Source: Trematomus loennbergii (taxonomy: Eukaryota; Chordata; Actinopteri; Perciformes; Nototheniidae). From it: DNA of 64,000 nt. The stretch covers positions 3,459,793-3,523,792 of the forward strand of contig JAAOOA010000086.1 in assembly GCA_012861695.1 (NCBI GenBank), in the 5' to 3' direction. How positions within the stretch are numbered: position 1 is the stretch's first letter; every line of letters begins with the position of its first letter. A program made the position numbers and the translations under genes. Below, piece after piece: positions 31,602-42,505 of this stretch. The notes under the pieces are model-generated. The model was given only the letters and a program-made list of their open reading frames with translations. It was not told the origin of the DNA and ran no database searches.

Positions 31602-32284
31602 ACGTGGTTCAGCGTGTGTGATTTAGCCTCTCGCGTGTCCTCACGTCACGTGGAAGTATTTCCGAGCTCACGCGTGCATGAAAGTCTCCATATGTGAATG
31701 TGTGTGTGTGTGTGTGAGAGTGTCCTCAGCTAACACAGCTCGTCTTCACCCAGCCATGAGCTGCTATAAGCCTGAGAGACACACACTTATATCTGCTGTA
31801 TATAGGTCAGTGCAGGGCCGTGCTAACAGTCAGCGCCGCCACATGGCTAACCCTGCACATCAGCAGCAGATGTTCTGGTGGAGTGTGTGAGAGCAAAATA
31901 AAAACAACAAATAATATACATCCACAATAGATTTACAATACATTACGTGTCATTTAGTTTGATGTTTCATTTAAGAATCAGCATCAAACTATACTTTAAG
32001 TATAACTAATACAAGTATTCATGATGCAGATTGGCCCATTTCAGAATCATATAAGTTATTGTATTTTGATTATTGATGTATTCATATGTTCATGCTGCAT
32101 TTGGTGGTGTTTATTTGAAAAGTAGCTAGTAACTAAAGCTATGAAATAAATGTAGTAGAGTAAAACGTAAAATATTGGAGACAAGTACAGTGTAAAGTCA
32201 TTAAAATGGAAAACCAAGTAAAGTACAAGTAACTCAGAATTGTACTAAGTACAGTACTTGAGTAAATGTACTTAGTTACTTTAC
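31601..32284. other. Non-coding stretch
   Basis: Includes a segment with AAGTACAGTACTTGAGTAAATG at 32250-32275, a motif common in fish interspersed repeats. No gene recognised. Confidence 0.4.
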
Positions 32285-32405
32285 ACCACTGCCTACAGAA
32301 GCTATTTGGGGTAAAGTATCTTGCCCAAGGACACTTCAACATGTTGACTTCAGGGGGATTGAACTACCAACCGTATATTCTTAGACCCATTACCTCCTGA
32401 GCCAC
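32285..32405 (+). repeat. Teleost interspersed repeat (SINE-like), 3' half
   Basis: AAGTATCTTGCCCAAGGACA, then CATGTTGACTTCAGGGGGAT and GAACTACCAACC, match the 3' half of the repeats at 6655 and 14785. Confidence 0.75.
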
Positions 32406-32553
32406 TGTTCAATTCAGGTGTTGAAGTAGATAAAAACCTTTTTTAGCATTTTTTTCAAAGATACATTTTTGGTCCACCAGTGTTTGTATTGGAGGGAGGG
32501 AGTCTAAAGTTGGAGACAGTTGTTTTCTTTACATTTTAAAAACAATTGCAACT

Positions 32554-34393
32554 ACTTTTAAGGTAACACTTTATATTAAGGTACACAAATTAACCATCAA
32601 CTAGTTGTTAATTAACATGCATATTAGCAGTATATTGGCTCTTTATTAGTCATTATAAAAACTTATTAATGCCTTATTCTACATGACCATATTCTACAAG
32701 TAATAAGCCATTAGTTGAGAGTTTTTCCTCAATAACCCTCTAATTAGTGCTTATTTATTGCAAGTAAGGAAGTTGTTGTACATGAGTTTTGGTCTTAATA
32801 TGCTCTGCTCAATATGGGCCTAATAAGGCAGTAGTACCACAAGAATAGTAATTCTCCATAATAAACTTAACAAATATGATCTATTCTTATGTAACAAGAC
32901 ATGAAACTATAAGTGTTAATTGTGTCTAAATAACTCAAAATTAGGTATTTATATCTAAGAATATGTTTTGGGGTATTGACAGTTCAGCTACCAATAGCAA
33001 GGTGATATTGACCTGTATGTTTCATATTTGCACATTTATATTTTGTAAATGTTACTGAAGGTTAGACAGGAAACCGGGTACAGGAAGTAGGAGAAAGTGA
33101 ACTGAATAGCATGGCAGTAGACATGAGTAACTGCTACTAATTTCCCTATGCAACCTGAAGAGTAAAAGGGTCAAGTCCGTCAGAAAGCAATGACTGTAAG
33201 TGTAAGTCCTTACACTGTAAGGATTAGTAACATGTATTGTGTTTATGTGATGACATTTGGAGATGTTTAAACACAATGAGAAAATGCGTTAGCATTCGCG
33301 CTAGCGTTAGCATTCGCGCTAGCGTTAGCATACACTAGCGTTAGCCATACTAGCCTGTATACATGCTTATTGCACAGCTAGCATTAGCTATATTTACCTT
33401 GTTTACACTTAGCGGTCCTATGTGTTAATATGTGTATGTTACACTTGCATGTATGAGATCATTAACCTTGTAACTTCTTTGTTTATAGTTTCACTCCGTT
33501 TGAATGTCAGTGGACTGCAAATAAGTCAATAAAGGAGCATGGCTGCTCATTCCCTGGCTCTCAAAAGAGTTTGGCTGGCTGTTTAATCTATGTTCACACT
33601 GAGACAGTACAACACATAGAGAGAACAGTACACCTATTGTGTAAGTACATACAAGCAGGTCACACAGTATGATCACAAATACATAAACTCTGTTAAAAAT
33701 CTGTTTTTATTAAAAAGTACAGGCTGCATATGTGTTCTCAGCCTTGGAGAAACTTGACATGTTTATGTGTCTGAACCTCTCTTTAGTGGTTCATTAATAA
33801 AACAGATATTTCAACGTGTGCCTACTTTGTTCATGTACTGTTGAGGTTAATTTCAGTAGTTGTGTGCTATAATGTATTTACAAAGTGTGAAGAGGAGGCA
33901 ACTTTAGAATAGGGAACCTGTTGGAGTCAATCTACTAGCTTATTGGTTATGAACAAGACTTCACTTTAAAATAGGGAACATGTTCTTAGATAGACATACC
34001 TAATTTTGAGTTATTTAAACATAATTAACACTTATAGATTCATGTCTTGTTACATAAGAATAGATCATATTTGTTAAGTGTTATTATGGGAGAATTACTA
34101 TTCTTGTGGTACTACTGCCTTATTAGGCCCATATTGAGCAGAGCATATTAAGACCAAAACTCATGAACAACAACTCCTTTATTTGCAATAAATAAGCACT
34201 AATTAGAGGGTTATTGAGGAAAAACTCTCAACTAATGGCTTATTACTTGTAGAATATGGTCATGTAGAATAAGGCATTAATAAGTGTTTTATAATGACTA
34301 ATAAAGAGCCAATACACTGCTAATATGCATGTTAATTAAGAACTAGTTGATGTTTAATTTGTGTACCTTAATATAAAGTGTTACCACTTTTCA
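32554..34393. mobile_element. Complete long-TIR DNA transposon, 1824 bp
   Basis: Element 32562-34385 starts GGTAACACTTTATATTAAGG and ends with the inverse. The terminal ~400 bp at each side (to ~32965 and from ~33980) are inverted repeats of each other with high identity. Flanking octamers ACTTTTAA (32554-32561) and ACTTTTCA (34386-34393) match at 7 of 8 positions. Long TIRs with an ~8-9 bp duplication fit Mutator-like or some hAT elements. The interior has GCGCTAGCGTTAGCATTC tandem units (33288-33345) and no transposase frame. Confidence 0.88.
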
Positions 34394-34612
34394 CACTTTT
34401 ATAATGTTGATATTGTCCTATGTTTATATAAATTGTCTTAGTAGTATGCCTTTTCTATTGTTGATACATATACTTATTGTATATTGTTTATTTTCCTTTT
34501 GTTCCTTTTTCTATTTGTATCTTGTTAACTCATGTGTAATGCCAGTTAACATGCCTCTGTGACAAACACATCACAATTGGCAATTAATAAAGAATATATC
34601 TAATCTAATCTG
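34394..34612 (+). repeat. Probable LINE 3'-end fragment
   Basis: AT-rich sequence with TTGTTCCTTTTTCTATTTG, then CAATTAATAAAGAATATA and a TCTAATCTAATC tail. The short tandem tail after an AATAAAG signal is the pattern of LINE 3' ends. Confidence 0.45.
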
Positions 34613-36174
34613 ATGTACATTCATTTTGAATTAAAGTTCAATCAAGTATTCGAGTTACTTGTACTCGGTAAAATAAACCCTAATTAATGACTGTTTTAAA
34701 GAAAGAAAGTTTTACATTTCAGATTACAGTTCTCCATAAAGCCATGTATCTCCAGCATGTTGATTTTAAACTGAAACTGAAATATCAAGTCTTCCTTTAA
34801 GTCTTTTTTTTTTAATACAGCTTGAGCGAAATATAGTCCTTACAAGCCTCTTAGATCAGCTGGAAAATGGTTATGGGTTCTTACAGGACAACTACAAAGC
34901 TAAAAGCTCATGATGATCCTATAGATGCATTGCTTTAGATTAAATGATCTAAAGAAGTACAATGAAAAAATAATTTTTCTGCATCACTCAGTTTTTAAGA
35001 AATGCGTCAAGAACCACCTATGACGATGTTTTTAAAGTATGCTATATAAATGAAATGTATTATTATTAATGTAATATGCACATCAATGCAGCAATGACAT
35101 TAATCCAAAAGTATCATATATAATAGTTAAAGACTGACAGGGAATATCCTACTGCAGAAAATACTATTACTTTACAAACTTTAAGTACTTATTTATATAC
35201 ATTTACTTTAGAAATGTTTTGATGCAGGAATACTGTACTGTAGGTACTGCATTTCCAGTGTGGTATTTTAAACCTTAATACTTCAATATGACCACAGGCT
35301 TAATGTTGCATTTAACATGATATTTTGTAGTAGACTGTAGGGTAACAATTTAGTATTCACTTTGTTTAATGGGTAGACACCAAGCTAACACTTAAAGCAT
35401 CACTGGAGGACAGTTAGTGTCTAACAACATTCACTGTGAAATAGTAAATAAACGTAAGGAACAGCACATATGCAGTTATTGTAATTATAGGGTTGTTCCC
35501 GCAGGTTGGACAAGTCAATAAGGCCATTCTGTCAGAGTTACCAATACTGAGAATGTATTCCACCAAATAGCACACTTTAATGACAAGTTAATTCCTTCCT
35601 TTATGGGGATTTATTGAAAGGACTTTCTAAAAATCATTTTATTTTTGGCCTGTCTTTTATAGGATAATCTCAGCCATAGGCAGCCTGCTGTTTATGCTGA
35701 TGGAATTATTCTTTAAGGAATTTAAACAGTTTACAGTAAAGACTTTTTTATATTACAACTTCACTTATTCCTGCGCTGCTTTAGATGTGAGTTAAAATGA
35801 TCACAATATTGTTTGGAACCAATAATCATGACTCAATTGTGACCTTTACCACTTGCTGCATTATTTACGATTATTCTGACACTACATGAATGCAGCACAA
35901 ATGCCCTATCTTGCAAAGGTAACTAAAAATAAACAAAAATTGTGTATTCAACATGTGAACTGGATCCACTACATAAAAGTTTTCCATAGTCCAGTTGATG
36001 GGCAGACAAATTGAGCCAAAAAACGTAACCTGTCAATCCTGCCTCATTTTCATTTGCCTCAATCGCCTTGCAATCTAGGTAACAATAGCAAGATGAACTA
36101 TGAATTTTATCAACGATTGGAGAAACAAACTTCAGATCAGGGGTGAAACTTTGTCCATATGCGATTGGCCATAG
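34613..36174. other. Non-coding AT-rich stretch
   Basis: No gene, RNA or bounded repeat recognised. Confidence 0.45.
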
Positions 36175-36294
36175 TGAAGGCCCCATTATGCTGTTTATGG
36201 TTAGCCTTTCCTGTAGTTTTTTCTATAGGTTTTTGTGAGGCTAAAATCCCTATGTCCTCCAGAGGGAGTCCCTCTCCCCTGGACTGTACTGAGA

Positions 36295-36655
36295 GGTACA
36301 GAGGAAGTTGGACGGCACAACGCGGTCTACAGCTATTTTCCAGCAGCTGCAGCAGGAGTTGGCCCCGCTGGATACCACCGGACTCTGGAGCAAATAAGCA
36401 ACAGGCTAAAAAAACTCAAGAAAGACTACCGGGATCATTTTTGTTGTTGTCGATATGAGGGATTTCCGCGCGGTTTGTTTATGAAGCAGGCACGTAAACG
36501 GTTACGTCATGACGCAAACGATGACGCAATGACGCAGCACCACTCGGGCTCTGGGCGGTGTGAACAAAACGGGGGCCGAAAAGAAAAAACGGTTCCGAAC
36601 CAGAAGAGCGCAAGCACGGAGCTAGAACGGGAGCTGCGTTGGTGTGAAAGGGGCA
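36295..36655 (+). mobile_element. Harbinger-type element relic (right end retained)
   Basis: The right end GCGTTGGTGTGAAAGGGGCA abuts TAA and matches the inverted end of the element at 39293-40398. The subterminal GGGCGGTGTGAACAAAACGG block also matches (40295-40315). The left TIR is missing. A Myb-like coding fragment lies inside. Confidence 0.7.
36320..36450 (+). pseudogene. Myb/trihelix-like accessory protein fragment of a Harbinger element
   Basis: The plus-strand frame contains AVYSYFPAAAAGVGPAGYHR followed by TLEQISNRLKKLKKDYRDHF. A Gly-Tyr-x-Arg-Thr-x-x-Gln motif with a following basic KKLKKxYRD helix is the third-helix region of the Myb/SANT-like (trihelix) DNA-binding domain in the second protein of PIF/Harbinger transposons. 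Only the C-terminal half of the domain is present. The reading continues into the element's non-coding right end. Confidence 0.6.
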
Positions 36656-36890
36656 TAAGTGGTTGACCAATCACACCAGAGCCGGCAAGTTAACCAATCA
36701 GAGCAGACTGGGCTCTGGTTTCAGACAGAGGGTGAAAAGAGGTGCTGCAGCACAGGCAGTATGAGAAAAATAAAGAGCTTTTTGAACATTAAAGCATGGA
36801 GACATGTCACAGTAGAGACACTACATACTGATATGAAACTGAACATTTGCAGAAAAGGGCCAATTTGTTTGATTGGTAATCTTATTAGAA

Positions 36891-37905
36891 AACTTAGAAA
36901 ACTTTGTTAGGAAGGCTAAAAAATAAGAACACAAAATGTCCCTTTTCCCCAAAACATCACATAGTTTTCCATAGATATATTTATTCAACTTAATTTTCCT
37001 CATCTCACACACCCGATCCCTCCTCTGCCACGCTGACTCAGAGATTACAGAAACTCCTCTGACTGCTTCCTTCCTGCTGCTTATTCTGCAGTCGCTGCTT
37101 CAGGAATTCCAGCTTCATCAACCAGGGCTCTCATTGTGTGTCGCTCCGGATAAGACTGCCTAAAATGCTAATGTAATGTAAATAACCGTCCAGCGATGGT
37201 ACTTTCGCGCATAAAAGCGCTGCTGGGGACGTAATGCATTATTGCGCTGTGAGGGAGGAAAAAGAAAAAGGCTTCCTCCTCTTCATCTGAATAGGCAGGA
37301 TGGGCCACCTTGCCGGGGAGAATTCCATTAGCATTGGTTCTCTGGAGGGTTTTACTGTCACATGGGCTGTAATGCTGCCTCAGAGGGCCTTTACGGCCTG
37401 CCAAGAAACATTTCTGAAGCCGGGTGTGATGGAGCCCTGCTGAGGGGGGGGGGGGGGGGGGAGAAATGCTCAGGACTCCACAAAAGGACTTCTAATAAAC
37501 TTTTATCAGTCACAGGGCTTTGCTCCCCACCAGATGTATCTTCTCTATTTCCACTCTTTCTTTTATAGTCGCTTATAAGCACTGAGGGTCTGGACCTGAA
37601 GCGGAGTCATGGCCACAATGCTTATATACGATGTCCAAAATGGAAAGAGAGGAATTTGAGATGAGTTCATGTTGGGGTCTGATTTAAAACCTGATCGAAA
37701 GTTTTATTTATCTTGTGGTTTGTGGGGCACTAAGATTAAAATAGGTCGCCTCTCAATTGATACCTAGGCCTATCAGAGTTAACAACTACATCTAACATAT
37801 TTTATAAGTGCAGTTATGGCACATTAAAAAAATGTTCTCAATGTTTCATTATATATCACTTTAGTTTTATATCAAAAATAAAAATACATTGATATTAACA
37901 TGTGT
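36891..37905. other. Non-coding, partly unique, with an 18-G run
   Basis: Unique-looking sequence at 37020-37440 lacks repeat landmarks and might hold regulatory DNA. A G-homopolymer lies at 37444-37461. No gene recognised. Confidence 0.4.
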
Positions 37906-38310
37906 TTAAAGGGGCGCCATTATGTTCATTTTCAGGTTCATATCAGTATTTAGTGTCTCTACTGTGACATGTCTCCAGGCTTTAATGTTCAAAAAGCTCT
38001 TTATTTTTCTCATACTGCAGCACCTCTTTTCACCCTCTGTCTGAAACCAGAGCCCAGTCTGCTCTGATTGGTTAGCTGGCTGGCTCTGTTGTGATTGGTC
38101 AACCACTTAGAGATGTTCCGCCGCTTAGCCTCACATCACGTACACTGTGTTGGAGCGCTAGACAATAGGAGCGCAAGTGTTACATAGTGATGTCACTATG
38201 TACTGAAGTAATCGAAGGAGTGGATGTGTTTCAGGCAGGGGGGGGGGGGGGTGAGTGTGTGGGAGAGAAACTCCTAGGATTTTACCCTTTGCAGACCATT
38301 TACAGATGTA
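37906..38310 (-). mobile_element. Teleost TTAA-family MITE, long copy
   Basis: Starts AGGGGCGCCATTATG after TTAA (37906-37909) and includes GTGACATGTCTCCAGGCTTT, CTCTGATTGGTTAGCTGGCT, the TGTTACATAGTGATGTCACT block and GCAGACCATTTAC. It is interrupted by a G-run at ~38238-38250. It preserves the uninterrupted versions of two Harbinger target sites found in sister copies at 36656 and 50261. The right end is degraded. Confidence 0.8.
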
Positions 38311-39290
38311 GCAGAAAGGACTCCACTCAGCGGATTCCAACCAAAAACCCAGCGTTTACCAGTGGGATTTTAAAGGATTTTAAAGCCCTCCCACTATTTC
38401 CTGAGAGGACGTTGCCAGATTTCCCCATTTGTTCAATTTCAGGATTTAACCATGAGATGGCGCTTCATTCACAAATACACAAGACAACTGGGTGAACTTT
38501 GGTCTTCAGTTTGTTTCCTGGACTTTCAGTACTTCAGTAATGTTTGCAGTTCTGCAGTTGTGTTTGCTGATGAGCATTTAAACACATATTTGTTATGGTT
38601 TTCACAGGCTACTATAACGAAAACACATTAATATTTTAGATCAAATAAAGTATATCTAATCTTATTATCTTAATTGTAATTCAATAATATAGTCTTTATA
38701 TATTAAATAATCATAATAATAATGTAAATGTTTACACTTTTTTTCATGCTCATACTTTTACCGTTACAATAGTTTGCTTTAATATGCAGTACATTTTTTG
38801 TAATATTGTTGTGGTGTTTTTTACACAGTTCAGTAGATCGAAGTAAATCAACTTATACATTATCATGTATTATATTGTGTTTTATTATTAAGTAATATCA
38901 TACATTAACCCCATTATAGCAGATGCCACATTGAATGGATGAACACATTTATGCATCATAATTAGCAGAGTATTTCTAAATATAAGTTGTAAAAATACTT
39001 ATATGTATTTAATACTAATAACATAATGATTCTTTTTACTTTCAGATGATAATACTTTCACTTGGGCAATTGACAATTTTGAATGCAGGACATTTACTTC
39101 TAACACGTATTGTTACCTAGGTAAATAATCGGAATACTTCTTACACCTCTGATTTTGGACCCTGTCATGTTTTTAAAACTTTAATTAAATGTTTGATATG
39201 TCCACAGACCCTTTCAGACCACTGCTGGAGAACAGAGGGGGGATGGAGAGTTTTGTCAATTCCAATGGGCCATTACTAGATTTGAAACAA
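38311..39290. other. Non-coding AT-rich stretch
   Basis: No gene recognised. The final part (39178-39250: TTAAATGTTTGATATGTCCA, CTGCTGGAGAACAGAGG) recurs at 40698-40850 on the other side of the Harbinger-type element. Confidence 0.45.
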
Positions 39291-40400
39291 ATGCCCCTTT
39301 CACACCGGCACGAGCTGGAAAAGCGCCGGTTTTCCTGTTCACACCGCAGCGGCGCCGCGTCATAGCTCCGGAATGCGGTTCACTTCCAGCTCCAAAAAAT
39401 TGTCGGTCTAGAGGCAAGAGCTTCGGAGCTATGATGCGGCGTCGCTTACGTCTCTCTTACGTCGAGGCGTGCAGGAAAAAACCCACCTCCCCTGAACATG
39501 GGTCGACTGAAGAGTCTCGTCATGCCTGCCTACAAGCAGTAGCGCTGAGCAAAGTGACTAGAAGGCAACCACACGCTTATAAAAAAAAACACACTTTATA
39601 AAGTCAGGCAACACTAACCAGGCTTCGTGTGATTCTGTTTATTTGTACCTTACTTTGACCATCCGTTCGCTGTTATTGATCATTGTGGAGAGCAGGTAGA
39701 CGTGTTGTTTTGTATTATAGCAGCTATCGGATGGAATCAATACATGGGCTGTCATGTCCGACTATCACAAGTAGAATCATAATGAAAAATACGCCGGTAA
39801 AAAGTGCCTGTAGAAAACGGCTTAGCAAGTAGTCAGTTTAGCTTCGGTTGCTATGCTAACATCACCCATGTTATACCAGAGAAACAACAGCGTTGTGATG
39901 CCAAACAGCGTCAATTCAGACTGACACACATTCACTTAAGGGGAACTGGGGATATGTATCAGCTGCTTGTGTGACAGTCAGACAGTGAATACTTTAGAGC
40001 CGTGTGAGCTAACCCGGAGCTAACGGGAGAATAAACTCCCGTGGAAGAGCAGCCAGCACTGCAGCGGTCGCTAAATGCCGCTGAAACACATTAATAAACA
40101 ATGAACCACGGCACTCTGGAGAAAAGTATAAGGTTGGAGAAGTCGTTATTTAATTTAATCTGGCTTCGTATGATTAAAAGCAACACGATCATCGACCCGA
40201 CGCAGTCCCCCCCCGTGTTGTTGTTGTTGTGAGCTCCATTGGGGAGAAAATCAGCGATGTAAACGGTGACAACATGACGCAGCAGCGGCAGCTCTGGGCG
40301 GTGTGAACAGAGCGGGAGCTGAAAAGGGAAACCGGAGCTGAACCAGAAAAGCTCTAGCTAGGAGCTAGAAAGGGAAAAGCGCTGGTGTGAAAGCCGCAAA
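39291..40400. mobile_element. Harbinger-type TIR element, ~1.1 kb
   Basis: Inverted ends TGCCCCTTTCACACCGGC (39293) and TGCGGCTTTCACACCAGCGC (to ~40398). Subterminal blocks CTGTTCACACCGC and GCGGTGTGAACAGAGC also pair. It is flanked by AAA on both sides, which is not the canonical TWA. The same terminus is joined to TAA in the relic at 36655. No transposase frame. Confidence 0.7.
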
Positions 40401-42004
40401 AGAGAGTCACAGCCCTGCGTTGATCACCTTAAGGGAGCTGTCCGGGGTGGGGGGTGGTGAACGGTACATGGTCAATGTTTTGTTTAAAAATGTTTGCAGT
40501 CGCGAAAGCTCTAAGCCAATCGGACATGCACAAAAAAAGGATCAGTCCATGTGTCGACGGGGAACGAGACACCCCTTTTCCTTTACAGCCATGAGAAGAT
40601 CACTGCTCTAAACAAGTCAAAAAGCGTACATCCAAAATGGAATAAATTAATAATTATTATTAATACGCTAAGTCTTGTTCATTGTTTTTCACTTTTATTA
40701 AATGTTTGATATTTCCGGCACAGACCCTTTCATACCGGCAATGCGCGATAGAAACAACAGGAACTGCGACAGCATAAATATGCAAAGACAAACCTACAGT
40801 TAAACTTTACTGCTGGAGAAGAGAGATCACAGGGGGGTGGGAGAGCGGTGGCTGATGGCCCATTAGGTGTGTAAACAAAGAGAGCACACACAGCCCCCGC
40901 TGATCAGCTGATCACCTGCGAGCTGCCGAGTTTCATTCAGACTATTTAAAAAAACAACGGTCTAATTTTATCATTGCACAACGATGAACTCAATGTGTGA
41001 TTGTTATAGCAGTAATATTAAACAGTAATAATACAGTAAACTATTAACATTGTAAATATTCTTGTTTGCCCGTGGTGAGATGACGAGGCTCCATTAAAAA
41101 TAAACCTCTTTTTATTGAATTACTGAGTTTAGGCACGTTAATAAAGTTTTAATGAAGTTGACTACAGCAAATTCATATTTGTTAGTGCTTTCATGTCAAT
41201 TTGGCGAACATATGATACATTAAATGATCGTGAGGATGATGATTAAAAATCGTTTGTGTTTGAGCCGGGCTGGATTTCCTGATGAAAAAACAAACCGATT
41301 GTTTTTGTAGTACGCCAACGTGGATTAAACAACATTATTTTGTTAAATAAAAACATGGTGATGTTTTGTAAATGATACATGTCTCTTATTTAGCACAGAA
41401 TATGATTCTATCCGTGACATATGGATCTTAACAAAGATCCGCTATAGAGAGGCGAAGTCCCTCCCCTTCCGGGGACCTCCATGGGACCTTATTTCGGAAA
41501 AAGTATGTATTGGAGAGTCAATGGAGAGAGAAAACTTATCTTTCGATCCCGTTTGAATTGTGCCATGAATTACACATATGATGTTTGTCAATCTTAACAA
41601 ATAATTTCCATGTCAAAAAAGTCACAGTTTGTCGTAAAACTGTTGAAATATAAGACTATGAAAAATACGCAACTAGAAAGACTACAAATCCCAGAATCCC
41701 GGTCCCGCATGCTGGCTCTTACGGAACCGACTAACTCCCCTTGTGTGTATGTACAGCTCTCAACATGCCCAGACTTGAAGTGATTTTCACCTCTTTGAAT
41801 ACTTTTCGCCTCATTCTGAAAAAAAGAAGTGAAATGTGCCAACGTGACGGCCGTCTTGGTGTGTGGTGCGAGACGGGAGAGTAGTTCATTGAGCTGTTTC
41901 ACACAAAAAAAGTGTTACTTCACAGTTTTACGACATATTTTTATTTTTTTTCGAAAATGCCATTCCCCAGAACAAATGACCATATCTTCCCTTCTAAAAG
42001 GGTT
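40401..42004. other. Non-coding stretch
   Basis: Contains the second copy of the Harbinger-flanking repeat (40698-40850, with CCTTTCATACCGGCAATGCG resembling a TIR) and unique-looking AT-rich DNA. An indistinct repeat-like block lies at 41395-41880. No gene recognised. Confidence 0.4.
41681..41699 (+). promoter_or_regulatory. ZNF143/STAF-like motif
   Basis: ACTACAAATCCCAGAATCC closely follows the ZNF143 consensus ACTACAATTCCCAGAATGC. There is no associated gene start, and it may simply be part of an interspersed repeat. Confidence 0.3.
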
Positions 42005-42262
42005 AAATTAATAATTTTTTTCTCAAAGTAATGATAAACCTGTGAGTTGGATGTAGAAAGTCAGAATCAATATAGATGTTTTTTATTTTAAAGAAAATTC
42101 AGATTTTACATAGTAAAAAACTGTAAATCATAGTGTCCGTCCAAAAATTATTTTTTACTTATAGTGAAAACTACCCTTGGATGATGGGTTAGTAGACTAA
42201 AAGCTTTAGGAATCCAAAGTACAACATATAATAAGTACCCTGTATCAAGATTGATGGGGCGG
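42005..42262. repeat. Dispersed repeat R1, copy 2 (5' half)
   Basis: Matches 874-1110 in order (CTCAAAGTAATGATAAACC, TTATAGTGAAAACTACCC, AGTACCCTGTATCAAGATTG) and then diverges abruptly after GATTGATG. Confidence 0.75.
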
Positions 42263-42427
42263 TGTGTAACAGGTTAATCACTGCGCCCCTGGTGGATCCA
42301 TGATCCATTGCAGCTGGTTTCATTATAATTTATCAAGGGGGCGTATCAAGTCATGCGGGGGTTTTCCTTTCTGCGAGGGCCGACGCCGTGCCGATCACGG
42401 CCCCACTGCGGTAGGGACGTCCGAAAT

Positions 42428-42505
42428 TAGGTGCTACATCTGTACATGCACAAAAACCTATAGAACACACTACAGGAGAGGGAAAACCACAAAAAGAGTC
42501 TAAAG
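42428..42505 (-). mobile_element. Teleost MITE end fragment
   Basis: TACATGCACAAAAACCTATA and CACACTACAGGAGAGGGAAA match the end segment of the 15215 copy. Confidence 0.55.

Larger units (their letters stand above)
36175..36890 (-). mobile_element. Teleost MITE copy, interrupted by a Harbinger-type element
   Basis: The two flanks (36175-~36290 and 36656-36890) are pieces of one MITE: the right one matches the reverse complement of 37925-38110 (GACCAATCACA, TCAGACAGAGGGTGAAAAGA, TTGAACATTAAAGCATGGAG). The right junction reads GGGGCA then TAAGTGGTTGACC, and the uninterrupted sister at 38095-38115 carries CTCTAAGTGGTTGACC on its minus strand. Confidence 0.75.

Noticed and set aside
33288..33345. 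GCTAGCGTTAGC tandem block as a replication origin or iterons
   Set aside because: It lies inside a transposon whose other copy (80-150) carries a diverged version; an internal repeat of the element explains it.
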